From assembly GCA_033060915.1 (NCBI GenBank), contig CM065388.1, positions 25,013,001 to 25,077,000 of the forward strand: a DNA stretch of 64,000 nt, given 5' to 3'. The translations under genes and the position numbers were made by a program. The notes beneath the pieces are model-generated. The model was not told the origin of the DNA, ran no database searches, and saw nothing but the letters and a program-made list of their open reading frames with translations. Each line of letters opens with the position of its first letter. Position 1 is the stretch's first letter. Positions 46,402 to 59,699 of this stretch are shown piece after piece. This DNA comes from Euryodendron excelsum. Taxonomy: Eukaryota; Streptophyta; Magnoliopsida; Ericales; Pentaphylacaceae.

Positions 46402-49400
46402 ATTTGTGTCGCGCCCAGATTTTTAGCGCTCGAGGAATACTCACACAAGCGGGAAAAATGTTGTACTCTCTCGTTAGAACTCACCCTCCTAGAAGAATGA
46501 GTGTGACTAGGTTTGAATTGAAAATTTGATTTGAATAAAGGGCTTTTGAAAAAGATACGGAGTCGTCACCTAACTTAATTAAGGTGAGTTAGGTCACCTA
46601 AAAACTAAGAATAATCCGAAGACTACACTTAGAGTGTTTGGAAAACGATTTGAAAATATCTCCTCAAGAGAGGGTTTTTTAAGAAAACAGGTTGTTTGGC
46701 AACCTTTGGAAAACATTTAGCCCTTTTTGAAAAGTAACTCCTTTTTGGTCTATGAAAACAGTGATTCTAGGTTCGGAGGTTGGTTACGTGTAAGGAAGAC
46801 GCACTAAGCTATCACCCTACCCTGCCCTTTCGGTACCTACATGTCAATCTACCATAGATTCACCTATGAGAGTCTTTAATTAACCCATGTTCAATCCTAT
46901 CCACTTTGAAAAACAATGTTTGAAAACTAACATGATGCATGATATGCAAGTGCAAAATAAGAGAGAATTGAAAAATAGATTTGAAAATGAATTTAAAAAG
47001 AATTTGATTTGAAAATAGATTTGAAGAGATGGAATTTGAAATTGAAAAGTTTGAAAACTTGGAAATAGAAATTTGAAAATAGAAAAATTGGAATTTTGAA
47101 AGTAGATTGGAATTTGAAACTTGAAAAATGTGGAGACCGCACCCATGAGGGTGGAATTGAAAGTTTGAAAAGTGTTGTGACCGCACCTATGAAGGTTGCC
47201 TACATATCCCTTTGGGGGAATTATGTCAATCGTAGTTTGGACCGGAGTCCGATTGAAAAGAGATTGACTTGAAGAGAGAGATTGGATTGGAAGAAAGAGA
47301 TTGAATTGAAAACTGGATTTGATTTGAGATTAGAAGAGGAGATTAGAAATTGAAATTGAGAATATTGGACTTTGATTTGAAAAGATTGATTTTGGAAAAA
47401 CTTGGTTTTGGAAAGATGGAGGTTTAGGAAACCTAGACTTAGGAAAGAGAAGAGACTTAGGAAATATTTGACTTGACTTGGAAGGTTTAGGAAATTAGGA
47501 AAAATTGGATTTAGGAAATGTTCAAATTAGGGAAGTTTCAAATTAGGAAAGTGTCATTTTAGGTTTAGGAAAGTTTTCACTTTAGGAAAGTTTTGAAATA
47601 GGAAAGTATTGAATTTAGAAATGTTTTGAATTAAGAAAGTTTCAACTTAAGAAAGTCTTGAATTAAGAAAGTTTTGAATTTAAAAAGATTTGAGATAGGG
47701 AAAGTTTCGAAATTAGGAAAGCTTTGAATTAGGAAAGTTTCGTTTTAAGAAAGGTTTAGAATTTGAAAAGTTTCAAGTTAAGAAAGTTTTGAATTTTGGA
47801 ATGTTTGAGAAAGGAAAGTTTTGAATTTGGAAAGTTTTGAAAACAAGGGAGTTTTGAAAATAATAAAGTTTCGTTTTGGGAAAGGTTTGAAAAAGGAAAG
47901 TTTTCAGTTTAGGAAATGTTTGAATTAAGAAAGTTTTGAGTTTAGAAAAGTCTTAGATTTGGAAAGATGGAAAGCTTAGAATTTGGAGAGATTTAGGTTT
48001 AGAAAGATTTAACTTGAGAAAGTTTCAAATTTAGAAAGTTTTGATTTTAGAAAGATTTGAAATTTAGAAAGTTTAGGATTTAGAAAGTTTTAGAGTTTTA
48101 ATTTTAGAAAATCTTGAAATTAGAAAAGGTTTGAATTTAGGAAAGGTTTGAAAACCTAGGTTTGAAAAGTTAAGATTTGAAAAGAGGGTAGAATTAGGAA
48201 AGGAGATTCTAGAAACCCTAGTTTTGGAAAATTATAGTTTTGACGTAGAAAAGAGGTTTTGGAAACGTGTATCGTTTGGATGGGAAAACAAGGGGTTTTG
48301 GAAACCTAGGTTTGGGGCAAAGTTTGAAAACTATGTTTTTGGAAAGAAAATTAGGGTTTCCTAATTGTGGGTTCTAGGGCTTGACTTGGGCTCTAAGGAA
48401 AGAGTTTTTTGGAAAGTGCATTTTTGGAAACGAAGGTTCTGGAAGGAAATCCTAGAGAGGAGTTTCTAGAGGAAAGATTTTTGGAGAGAGTTTTCCTAGA
48501 AAGATTTTTGGTAGAAGATTGTTGAAGAGAGTTTTTGGAAAGATTTTCGGGGAACGTTTTTAGAAAGTGGATTTTGGGGAGAGGATTTTGGAAAGGAGTC
48601 GAAAAAGGGAGTTTTGAAAAATAGATTTTGGAAGGGAGTTTTTGAAAACAATTTTGGAGAGGAGAGTTTTAGGAAAGTGTGTTAATAAAGAAATTTTTAG
48701 GAGGAAGAATTTGGAAAGAGAATTTTTAGAAGGTGTAAAAACATCTCACTTTCCTAAAGCAATTCTAACCATGGGAAGGCTAGAACCACTTTAGGAAAAC
48801 GGTTTTGAAAACAACAAGATTTGAAAATATGAACCGTATTGGTCACTTTTAATATAACGCTTTCCTAAAGCAACCCTAGCCATGGAAAGGCTAGAATCAC
48901 CCTAGGATTGTGATTTTGAAAACAAGTTTTCGAAAAAAAGAGATTTTGATGCAATTTTGAGAACAACTTTGAAAACGGATTTTGGAAGATACAAGACTAT
49001 GATACGCACAATGCAATTTGGGATCGTGAACATACAAGGCTAAGGCTTCACCACATAATCAAGGGGGCCGGACCCATGTGGTCTCTGGTTAGACTAGAAG
49101 AAAGCCCCCGACACGGTGACTCTCCAACAGTCTAATCCTACACATGGACCGGGAGTTCCCTTGTTTCAAGCATGCAAAGAAAGGGGTGAAAAGAGATGGG
49201 GGATTAAAATAGAGAAAACCCAAGTGGGTTAGGAGAGAGAAGAGAGAGGGGGGAAGTGCGAAAATTTAAATAGGGAGCCTACCGTATGTCTTCTTTATTT
49301 TGCGTGCCTTGCTTGTCTTCAATCTTCGGTCTTCGTCTTGATCTTCTTCTTCGACCTTCAAGGGTTGTCTTCAAGCTTTGGATTGCAGCTCTTCAAGTCT

Positions 49401-49598
49401 TCAAAGGATGATTGAAGGCTAGTGTATGAGTGTATGGGGATGTATAGGAGTGTATGTGAGAGTAGGGTTTATGTATGGTGGCTAGGGTTTGGAGAACCTA
49501 AGGAGGCTAAGGTTTAGGGAGTGCTCGAGCTCTGTATATCGAAATATAGGATTTTTAGGTTGAGTTTGCGGATCCTCTTCACGTTGAATGCAGCTTTG

Positions 49599-49710
49599 TA
49601 TTTATAGAGGTTGGACAAACCTAGCGCCTGTTGCAGTGGTGCCAGGGCAAAATTGCTCTTGGCGCCAGGCCAATTCTTGGCTTGGCGCCACTACTAGTGG
49701 CGCCAGCCAG
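49599..49710 (-). promoter_or_regulatory. LTR core promoter, solo LTR 46407-51299
   Basis: Reverse-strand TATAAATA at 49606-49599 with GGCGCC dyads upstream (about 49625-49706, including GGCGCCACTACTAGTGGCGCC). Confidence 0.75.
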
Positions 49711-50059
49711 TTAGGAAACTTTATAAGTCGGCAAGCAACGTATCTTTGACTAGATTTGGGCGCCTATACTAGTGACTACCATGCAATTTTTAGTCTGGCT
49801 TCACTAGGAGTGACTTCGAAAAGTCTGAGAATGATTTGAAGGAGTCGGGAATGACCCGGAAGGTCAGAAAGGAGCAGGAAAACTTAAAATAGTGTCCTGG
49901 AGGTATTTGACTTGAAAAGTGAGGATAAGATGTGTCGAAAAGGTTGGCCGAGCCTTTAGGGGTAAAATGGTCAATCGGACCGGGAAACTGCCGAGACAAA
50001 CTAGGACTATCCCGAAAGAAGACTTGGGATCTGGAAACATTATTTAGAATGTTCCCAGA

Positions 50060-50440
50060 GGTTGCCGGTTTGATTTCCCAAGCCGGCGTGGTCAAAAAAG
50101 GAGACCGGCCCACCAAGGGCAAAACGGTCATTTTGCACCGGGTTGGCCGGAACTGACTCAGAATGATCCGGAAAGGTAAAAGGAAGTTGAGAACACTATA
50201 AAAAGTAGTCTTAGGAGGTTACCGGTTTGATACCCAGAGCCAGTGTGGTCGGAAAAGGAGACCGGCCCACCAGGGGCAAAACGGTCATTTTGTACCGGGT
50301 TGGCCGGAACTGACTCGGAATGATTCGGAAAGGTAAAGGAAGGTTGAGAATACTATAAAAAGTATTCTCGGGAAATTACCGGTTTGATAACGAGAGCTGG
50401 TGTGGTTCCCGGGGCGTTTGGATGCCTAGGGGCAAAATGG
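50060..50440 (-). repeat. 157-bp tandem repeat, about three units
   Basis: CCGGTTTGATACCCAGAGCC cores (reverse) near 50066, 50222 and 50380, spaced 156-158 bp. Confidence 0.82.
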
Positions 50441-50654
50441 TTATCTTGACCAGAAAGTCACGGAAAAAGTCCAGAGGACAGTTTGGTCATTTTTCACCTA
50501 AGTGGGCTAACAGAAACTGGTGTTGACCTCGGTTTTGAGTGTTTCCGCCACTCTAACGGTAGTCGTTGTGACACAGGGGTTTGTTGCCAATTCCCTATAT
50601 CAACCTATTTGTGAGTATTTCCGCTACTCTAATGGTTTAGTGAGTTATTTTGCT

Positions 50655-51110
50655 ACTAGAACCGTCTCGAGGAATAAACTGTCTCGAGAGAGGGATTGGA
50701 AAGGGGTCTTACCATCTCCGACGAGACGTGCCTGGATTGGAACCGTCTCGAGGAATAAACTGTCTCGAGAGAGGGATTGGAAAGGGGTCTTACCGTCTCC
50801 GAGGAGACGTGCCTGGATTGGAACCGTCTCGAGGAATAAACTGTCTCTAGAGAGAGGGATTGGAAAGGGGTCTTACCGTCTCCGAGGAGACGCGCCTGGA
50901 TTGGAACCGTCTCGAGGAATAAACTGTCTCAAGAGTGGGATTGGAAAGGGGTCTTACCATCTCCAAAGACACGCGCCTAGATTGGAACCGTCTCGAGGAA
51001 TAAACTATCTCGAGAGTGGGATTGGAAAGGGGTCTTACCGTCTTCGAAGAGACGTGCCTGGATTGGAACCGTCTCGAGGAATAAACTGTCTTGAGAGTGG
51101 GATTGGAGAG
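50655..51110 (-). repeat. 81-bp dyad tandem repeat, six units
   Basis: ACCGTCTCGAGGAATAAAC starts near 50660, 50741, 50822, 50908, 50989 and 51068. Because 81 is a multiple of three, a long repeat-containing ORF arises here; it is not considered a gene. Confidence 0.88.
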
Positions 51111-51304
51111 GAAAGGATAATGCCCCTAAGGGCATTTTAGTCATTTTGCCTTTATTTGGGCCTGACTGGCCCGCGAAGCCATGGAAAGACGGGATTTGGA
51201 TCTAAAGAATTGGTTTCGATAGGAATATGCCCACAATGGCTTGAACACAAGTCTGGACGGAGTGTAGACTGCCGAGCGGTCAAAAATGGGGTGCTTACAA
51301 TTTG

Positions 51305-51674
51305 AAAAACTCATTTTAAGCCAATTTACATTCCTTTGATAAACCCGACCTGGTGATCACTACCCACAAAGGGTAAAAGCAAAAAAGAAAAAAAAAAAGA
51401 AGAAGAAACTTGAGGCAAAAGAAAGCCTCCTCAAAGAAAGGGAAAAATAGTGCAGTACTCGAAAAAAAACCCGCATGAGACACCTTGAGAAACCAGCAAA
51501 GACTGTGCAAATAACAATGTTGGAGCAAAACAAAGAGAAACAATAAACCCAAGGCATGACAAAAATTTGATACCCAAAAGAAAAAATGACAAGGCAAGGA
51601 AAAAGCCTAAAGAAGAGAAGAGTTGACAAGAGTGATCACCGGTCTATGATAAACTTGGAAAAGTGCAACATCTT
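51305..51674 (+). other. Post-gag spacer of element C, second part
   Basis: Purine-rich, non-coding stretch (for example AAAGAAAAAAAAAAAGAAG near 51383) between the solo LTR and the truncated LTR. Nothing recognisable as coding. Confidence 0.5.
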
Positions 51675-51779
51675 CTAGTCCAAATTCCGTTTTTCCATCG
51701 CTTCGCGGGCCTGTCAGGCCCGAATAGAGGCAAAATGACCAAAATGCCCTTAGGGGCATTATCCTTTCTTATTCCAATT

Positions 51780-52260
51780 CCAATCCCTCTCTCGAGACAG
51801 TTTATTCCTCGAGACGGTCTGAGTAGTAAAACACTCACCAAACCGTCAGAGTGGCGGAAACACTCACACCGTTAGAGTAGCGAAAACACTCAAAACCCAG
51901 GCACGTCTCTTCGGAGTCGGTAAGACCCCTTTCCAATCCCTCTCTCGAGACAGTTTATTCCTCGAGACGGTTCCAATCTAGGCACGTCTCTTCGGAGTCG
52001 GTAAGACCCCTTTCCAATCCTTCTCTCGAGACAGTTTATTCCTCGAGACGGTCTGAGTAGCAAAACTACTCACAAAACCGTTAGAGTAGCGAAAATACTC
52101 ACAGAACCATTAGAGTAGCGGAAGTACTCACAGAACCGTTAGAGTAGCGAAAATACTCACAGAACCGTTAGAGTAGTGGAAATACTCTCAAATCGTCAAC
52201 CCCGTCCGAGTAGCGGAAATACTCAACCCCGTCTGAGTGGCGGAAACACTCAAAACCTAG
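51780..52260 (+). repeat. Mixed dyad array with amplified 30-bp hairpin unit
   Basis: Three CTCGAG-type units (near 51793, 51947 and 52034) are interleaved with 30-bp units ACCGTTAGAGTAGCGAAAAT + ACTCACAGA. The hairpin GAGTA...TACTC is repeated about seven times at 52050-52260. Other LTRs have only two or three of these. Confidence 0.85.
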
Positions 52261-53066
52261 GTCAATACCCATGTTTGTTAGCTCACTTCAGTGAAAAATG
52301 ACCAAATCACCCTTTGGACCTTTTTCGGTCAAGATGACCATTTTGCCCCTAAACATCCGAATGCCCCGGGAACCACACCGGCTCTGGGTATCAAACCGGT
52401 AATGCCCCGAGAATACTTTTTATATTATTCTCGACCTTCCTTTACCTTTCCAGACCATTCCGAGTCAGTTCCGGCCAACCTGGTACAAAATGACCATTTT
52501 GCCCCTGGAGGGCCGGTTTCCTTTTTCGACCACACCGGCTCTGGGTATCAAACCGGTAATGTCCCGAGAATACTTTTTATAGTGTTCTCGACCTTCCTTT
52601 ACCTTTCCGGACCATTCCGAGTCAGTTCCGGCAAACCCGGTACGAAATGACCGTTTTGCCCCTGGTGGGCCAGTCTCCATTTCCGACCACGCCGGCCCTG
52701 GGAATCAAACCGGCAACTCTGGGAACATTCTAAATAATGTTTCTAGATCCCAAGTCTTCTTCCGGGACAGTTTAAGTCTGTCCCGGCAGTTTTTCGGTCC
52801 GATTGACCGTTTTGCCCCTAAAAGCTCGGTCAACCTTTTCGACACATCCAATCCTCACTTTTCAAGTCAAATACCTCCAGGACACTATTTTAAGTGCTCC
52901 TGCTCCTTTCCGGCCTTCCGAGTCACTCCCGGCTCCTTCAAATCATTCCCGGACTTTCCGGAGTCACTCCTAGTGAAGCCAGGCTAAAGTTTACATGGTA
53001 GTCACTAGTACAAGCGCCCAAATCTAGTCAAAGATACATTGCTTGCCGACCTTAATTGTTTCCTAA

Positions 53067-53155
53067 ATGGCTGGCGCCACTCCTAGTGGCGCCAGTATAA
53101 ATTTTGCCCTGGCACCACTGCAACAAGCGCCAGGCTTGTCCAACTTCTATAAATA
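53067..53155 (+). promoter_or_regulatory. LTR core promoter, truncated LTR
   Basis: GGCGCCACTCCTAGTGGCGCC dyad near 53074-53094 and TATAAATA at 53148-53155. One of the palindromes present in other LTRs is missing here. Confidence 0.75.
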
Positions 53156-56100
53156 CAGAGCCTCGATCAACGTGAAAGGGGTCTGCAAACTGAACCTAGA
53201 AATCACACAATTCGATATACAGAGCTCGAGCACCTCCAAAAACCCTAGTTTCCTTAAATTCTCCAAACCCTAGCCACCCTACGCTAAACCCTAGCCACTA
53301 TACACAAAACCCTAGCCTCCTATACACTCATACACTTCCCCATACACTCATACAATAGCATTCAACCACTCTCTGAAGACTTGAAGAGCAGCCCTCCAAA
53401 GCTTGTAGACAACCCTTGAAGACTGAAGGGTGAAGATCAAGACCGAAGACCAAAGACTGCACGACGCGCAAAATAAACAAGAAACAAGGTAGGCTCCCTA
53501 TTTAATTTTCTGCACTTTCCCCCTCTCTCTTCTCTCTCCAACCCACTTGGGTTTTCTCTATTTTAATCCTCCATCTCTTTCCCGCCCTTTCTTTACATGC
53601 TTGAAACAAGGGGATTCCCGGTCCATGTGTAGGATTGGACTATTGGAGAGTCACCGTGTCGGGGGCTTTCTTCTAGTCTAACCAAAGACCACGCGGGTCC
53701 GGCCCCCTTGATTATGTGGTGAAGCCTTAACCTTGTATGTTCATGACCCCAAATTGCATTGTGCATATCATAGTCTTGCATCTTCCAAAATTCGTTTTCA
53801 AAAAGTTGTTTTCAAAATTCGTTTTCAAACTTGTTTTCAAAATTGCATCAAAAGCTCTTTTTCAAAAACATGTTTTCAAAATCACAATCCTAGAGTGATT
53901 CTAGCCTTTCCATGGCTAGGGTTGCTTTAGGAAAGTGTTACATTAAAAGTGACCTTTTGGTCTATATTTTCAAATCTTGTTGTTTTCAAAACCGCTTTCC
54001 TACAATGGTTCTAGCCTTCTTACGGTTAGAATTGCTTTAGGAAAGTGAGATGTTTTTACACCTTTTAAAAACTCTCTTTAAAAATCTCTTCCTAAGAATC
54101 TCTTTTTCAACATACTTTCCTAAAACTCCCCTCTTCAAAATTGTTTTCAAAAACTCCCTTCCAAAATCTATTTTTCAAAACTCCCTTTTTCAACTCCTTT
54201 CCAAAATCCTCTCTCCAAAATCCACTTTCTAAAAACCTTTCCCAAAGATCTTTCCAAAAACTCTCTTCAACAATCTTTAACCAAAAACCTTACTAGAAAA
54301 ACTCTCTCTGGAAAAAATCTTTCCAAAAAACTCTCTTTCCAAAATCTTCCTTCTAGAAATTCCCCTCTAGGATTTTTCTTCCAAAAACTCCCTCTTCAAA
54401 CACACTTTCCAAAAACTCCTTCCTAGGATTCCTTTCTAGAAAACCTTCGTTTCCAAAAATGCACTTTCCAAAAATCTTTTTCCTTGGAGCCCAAGTCAAG
54501 CCCTAGAACCCACAATTAGGAAACCCTAATTTTCTTTCCAAAAACATGATTTTCAAACTTTGCCCCAAACCTAGGTTTCCAAAACCTCTTGTTTTCTACA
54601 TCAAAACTATTCTTGTTTCCAAAACCTATTTCCTACGTCAAAACTACAAAACTAGGGTTTTTAGAATTTCCCTTTCCAATTCCATGCCAAATTCTATCTT
54701 CCCTTTAGGAAACCAAATCAAATCTCCCCGTTTAGGAAACTAGATCCTGTCCTCCGTTTTTGGAAACAAAATCAAATCTTTTCTTTTAGAAAACAAATCC
54801 AATCCCTTCCAAATCCAAATATTTCCTAATTCAAATCCTTCATAAATCTTAAGTTTCCTAAACTTGAACATAAAAATCTTTCCTAAATTTTAAAATTCAA
54901 CTTTCCAATCTTTCCTAATTCAACCCTTTCCTAATTCTACCCTTTTCCAAAATCTTTTTCAAATCCAAGCTTTCAAATCTTTCCTAAACTCAAACCTTTC
55001 CTAATCACAAGATTTTCTAAAACTCTTAAACTTTCTAAATCTTAAACTTTCTAGATTTCAAATCTTTCCAAGATCAAAACTTTCTAAATTTGAAACCTTC
55101 TTAAGTTAAATCTTTCTAAACCTAAAAACTTTCTAAATTCTAAGCTTTCTTAAACTTCCAATCTTTTCAAATCTAAGACTTTTTAAACTCAAAACTTTCT
55201 TAAGTTGAAACCTTCTTAATTCAAACATTTCCTAAACCGAAGACTTTCCTTTTTCAAACCTTTCCTAAAACAAAACTTTCTTATTTTCAAAACTTCCTTG
55301 TTTTCAAAACTTTCCAAATTCAAAACTTCCTTTTTTTCAAACATTCTAAAACTCAAAACTTTCTTAATTCAAAACTTTCCAAAAATGAAACTTTCCTAAT
55401 TCCAAAACTTTCCAAAAATGAAACTTTCCTAATTTCAAAACTTTCCAAAAATGAAACTTTCCTAAATCGGACCTTTCTTAATTCAAACATTTCCTAAATC
55501 CAATCTTCCCTAATTTCTTAAACCTTTCAAGTCAAGTCAAACCTTTCCTAAGTCTCTTTCCTAAGTCTAGGTTTCTTAAACCTTCATCTCTCTAAAAACA
55601 AGTCTAAATCTTTCTTCCAAAATCAATCTTTTCAAATCAAAGTCCAATCTCTTTCTCAATTTCAACTTCCAATCTCCTCTTATAATCTCAAATCAAATCC
55701 AATTTTCAATTCAACTTCTTTCTTCCAATCCAATCTCTCTCTTCAAATCAATCTATTTTCAATCGGACTCTTGTCCGAACTACGACTGACCTGATTCCCC
55801 CAAAGGGATACGTAGGCAACCTTTATAGGTGCAGTCACAATACTTTTCAAACTTTCAATTCCACCCTCATGGGTGTGGTTTCCAAAATCTTTCCAAATTT
55901 CAAATTCCAATCAATTTTCAAATTTCAATTTCAAAATTTCTATTTCCAAATTTTCAAAATTTCTAATTTCAATTCCATCTTTTCAAATCTATTTTCAAAT
56001 CAAATCAATTTCTTTTCAAATCAATTTCTATTTCCCAATTCTTTCATCTTGCACTTGCATATCATGCATCATATTTTTCAAACATTATTTTTCAAAGTGA

Positions 56101-56581
56101 ATAGAATTGAACCATTAGTTAGTTAAAGACTCTCATAGGTAAATCTAGGGTAGATTGACATGTAGGTACCGAAAGGGCGGGGTAGGGTGATAGCTTAGTG
56201 CGTCTTCCCTACACGTAACCAACCTCCGAACCTAGAATCACTGTTTTCAAAGACCAAAAAAAGAGTTTTTTTTTTTCAAAAAGGGCTAAATGTTTTCTAA
56301 AGGTTGCCAAACAACCTGTTTTTTTTAAAAACCCTCTCTCGAGGAGATATTTTCAAAATTGTTTTCCAAAACCCTAAGTGTAGTCTTCGGATTATTCTTA
56401 GTTTTTAGGTGACCTAACTCACCTTAATCAAGTTAGGTGGCGACTCCGAATCTTTTTCAAAAGCCCTTTATTCAAACCTAGTCGCACTCATTCTTCTAGG
56501 AGGGTGAGTTCTAACGAGAGAGTACAACATTTTTCCTGCTTGGGTGAGTATTCCTCGAGTGCGAAACATCTGGGCGCGACA

Positions 56582-57068
56582 AGGGGCAACTACTATCCCA
56601 TCACAGCAGGAAAAAGGCACAACCAAGAAGGGAGACCTCGAGAAAGAAAAAAGAAGGTAAAAGTCCAAAATGGCCAGTTCACGGTTGACATTTAGTTAAA
56701 CCTAAGGCTTAGAGCCTATCTCAAGGTCGGTTTTCATAAAAATTGTCCATATGAGTGTCTTACCACTTTTGAAACTTTGCTTGAACCCATGCATGCGATA
56801 ATGCACCAACAGTTTTTATGTCTGTCTAAAGCCTGTACATATCCATCATTTCTTGTATACATCATAATTCTTGTATTCCTACTCTTTATTTTTCCACATG
56901 CATACATCAAAGATAGGATTAAAAAGAAAACCAATCATCATCCAATGCAAATATATATATAATTATTATAAAATCATCATCCATAAAGACCAACACACGG
57001 CCTCAGAACATAAATAAAACTGTAAGTTTAACAAAGCTAAACTGTGTCAACAGAAGAAAAAAGGTGCC
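56582..57068 (+). other. Post-gag spacer of element C, third part
   Basis: Non-coding region between the LTR end and the PMD stop, with a TA-run near 56949-56958. No conserved frame. Confidence 0.5.
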
Positions 57069-58029
57069 TCAAGGAGCAAGATCGTCATCTAAGTCAAAGT
57101 CACCAGTATTCGGTACATATGGAGAGGGCTGACTAGAAGAAACCCCAGTATCATAAGGACCCTGACTGAGGAGAACAAGAAGAAAGAATACCTAGCATCA
57201 GAATACTAAAAATGCATAAGGAACATGAAAAATGAATTGCAAATAGCATACCCAGTGGGCCTCCAACAAAGAGATACGAGCAGTTAGAGCATCCACTTCG
57301 GCACGGTACTGGTCTTGAGCTTGACAAGCTGCTACATATTCCTCTTGAGAAAACAAAACCTTAGGCTCAACACCATAGCTCGACCACCTCATGACCGGCC
57401 ATTTGCCCTCCAACCACCAGATCCAGGTGGGTAAAGGCACCAATGGAGCTCGCCCTAAAATGAACCTCATAATCCACATTGGGCGGAAGCAAGAATTGGT
57501 CGCTAGGCACCTCGACTATGTAAAGAATCCCAGCCCTAGCATGACAAAACCTGAACATATACTAAGGAGGATCTGTAGCAGCATGAAAATTAGTGTGCAG
57601 TTATCTCCAATAACACTCCCCCAAGTACGTCTCCTATGTAAGGTGACCTTGAAAGGTGACTCGTGACCTAGACAAAAGAATAAGGTCCCTCATGCCAGCA
57701 TACTAGGGAGACCGGTGATAAGGAGCCCAAATTACATCCTGGGGTCTCAGCAACTCCAGATTAGCTTGGAGAGCGACAAAATCTGTAAGCAAAGGCCGAT
57801 GGACCACTTGGTGTCTTGCCCATCTCGTGGCTTGTGGAAATGCATTGTAAGCACCCCATTTTTTGCCGTTCGGCAGTCTACGTTCCGCCCAGACTTATAC
57901 TCAAGTCAATATGGACGTATTCCAATCGAAACTAACTCTCCAAGTCCAAATCCCGTCTGTCCATCGCTTCACGGGGCCGCCAAGCCCAAATAGAGGCAAA
58001 ATGACTAAAATGCCCTTAGGGGCATTTTC

Positions 58030-58360
58030 CTTTCCAATTCCAACCCCTCTCTCGAGACGGTTGATTCCTCGAGACGGTAAATCTATTCCAAATTAGGCAC
58101 GTCTTTCCAAAGACAATAAGACCCCTTTCTAATTCCAAACCTTCTCTCGAGACAGTTTATTCCTTGAGACGGTTCCAAATCAGGCACGTCTGTTCGAAGA
58201 CGATAAGACCCCTTTCCAATTCTAACCCCTCTCTCGAGACAGTTTATTCCTCAAGAGGGTTCCAAATCAGGCACGTCTTTTCGAAGACGATAAGACTCCT
58301 TTCCAATTCCATTCCCTCTCTTGAGACAGTTTATTCCCTGAGATGGTCTGGCACGTTTTT
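58030..58360 (+). repeat. 86-90-bp dyad tandem repeat, about four units
   Basis: CTCTCGAGACNGTTNATTCC cores near 58050, 58152, 58235 and 58320, each with a second dyad such as GTCTTTTCGAAGAC. Confidence 0.82.
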
Positions 58361-58849
58361 CGAAGAAAATCTCTTCGAAATGGTAAGTCCATTTAAACCT
58401 GTCGACCAGGAGGAGACCCCAAGTCTCCTAGATGGTACAACAGTCTACCTTTGGTGCTTGCTAGCCCGCCAATGCAGAAATGTTTGTTTAGGCACGCCTT
58501 CCGAGAAAGTTGACTTCTCAGGCGCTAAGTCCCTTTAGCAACTTCTCGAGATCAGGCAATCTCGAGAATGATCGTGAACCGTCAGAGTAGCGAAAATATT
58601 CGCAAACATCGCAGTCACTAGAGTAGCAGAAATACTCGCAAATAGGTCAATATAGGGAATTGCCAACAAACCCCTGTGTCGCGACGACCGCCGTCAGAGT
58701 GGCAGAAACACTTAAAACCCAGGTCAATACCAGTGCCTGCAAGCCCACTTCAGTAAAAAAAATGACCAAACTACCCCTTGGGCCTTTTCTGAGATTGTCC
58801 GGTTAAGATGACCATTTTGCCCCTAGGCATCCGAACGCCTCGGGAACCA

Positions 58850-59380
58850 CACCGGCTCTGGGTATCAAACCGGCAACCTCTCAAGAATACTTTTTATAGT
58901 ATTCTCAACCTTCCTCTACCTTTCTTGATCATTCCGAGTCAGTTCTAGCCAACCCGGTACAAAATGACCGTTTTGCCCCTGGTGGGCCGGTCTCCTTTTC
59001 CGACCACACCGGCTCTGGGTATCAAACCGGTAACCTCTCGAGAATACTTCTTATAGTATTCTCAACCTTTCTCTACCTTTCTAGATCATTCCGAGTCAGT
59101 TCCGGCCAACCTGGTACAAAATGACTGTTTTGCCGCTAGTGGGCCGGTCACCTTTTTCGACCACACCGGCTATGGGTATCAAACTGGTAACCTCCCGATA
59201 ATGCTTTTTATAGTACTCCTAACCTTTCTTTAACTTTTCGGATCATTCTGAGTCAGTTCCGGCAAACCCTGTGCGAAATGACCCTTTTGCCCTTAGTGGG
59301 CCGGTCAGCTTTTCCGACCACACCGGCTATGGGTATCAAAACAGCAACCTTTGGGAACATTATTCAGAATGTTCCCAAAT
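58850..59380 (+). repeat. 157-bp tandem repeat, four units
   Basis: CCGGCTCTGGGTATCAAACC cores near 58852, 59009, 59166 and 59324. Confidence 0.85.
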
Positions 59381-59699
59381 CTTAAGTCTTCTTCTGGGAC
59401 AGTCCAAGTCCGTCCCGACAGCTTCCAGATCCGATTGACCGTTTTGCCCCTAAAGGCACAGTCAACCCTTCTGACACATCCTATCCTCATTTTTCAAGTC
59501 AAATACCTCTGGGACACTATTTTAAGTGTTCCTGCTCTTTTCCGGCCTTTCGGGTCATTCCCGGTCCTCCAAAATCCTTCCTGAACTTTCCGGAGTCACT
59601 CCTAGTGAAGCTAGGCTAAAAATTGTATGGTAGTCACTAGTACAGGCGCCCAAATCTAGTCAAAGATACATTGCTTGCTGACCTTAAACATTTCCTAAA

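Larger units (their letters stand above)
46402..51304 (-). mobile_element. Solo LTR in element C spacer
   Basis: LTR 46407-51299 (4893 bp) in reverse orientation, TGTAAGCACCCC at 51299 to GCGCGACA at 46407. It is flanked by a perfect five-base duplication ATTTG (46402-46406 and 51300-51304). It contains the full set of LTR modules. Confidence 0.95.
51675..56581 (+). repeat. LTR lacking its first ~90 bp
   Basis: Homology begins at AGTCCAAATTCCG near 51678, equal to a point about 95 bp inside the complete LTRs (27390 region), and ends with GGGCGCGACA at 56581. The TGTAAGCACCCC terminus is missing and no target duplication is visible. Either a deletion removed the left edge, or the insertion was irregular. 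It contains an enlarged 30-bp repeat (52050-52260). Confidence 0.88.

Noticed and set aside
50520..51140. 206-codon ORF with repeated EPSRGINCLERGIGKG words
   Set aside because: It is the translation of the 81-bp LTR repeat, whose length is a multiple of three. The other frames and other LTRs give equally regular but different peptides and no copy keeps a common start.
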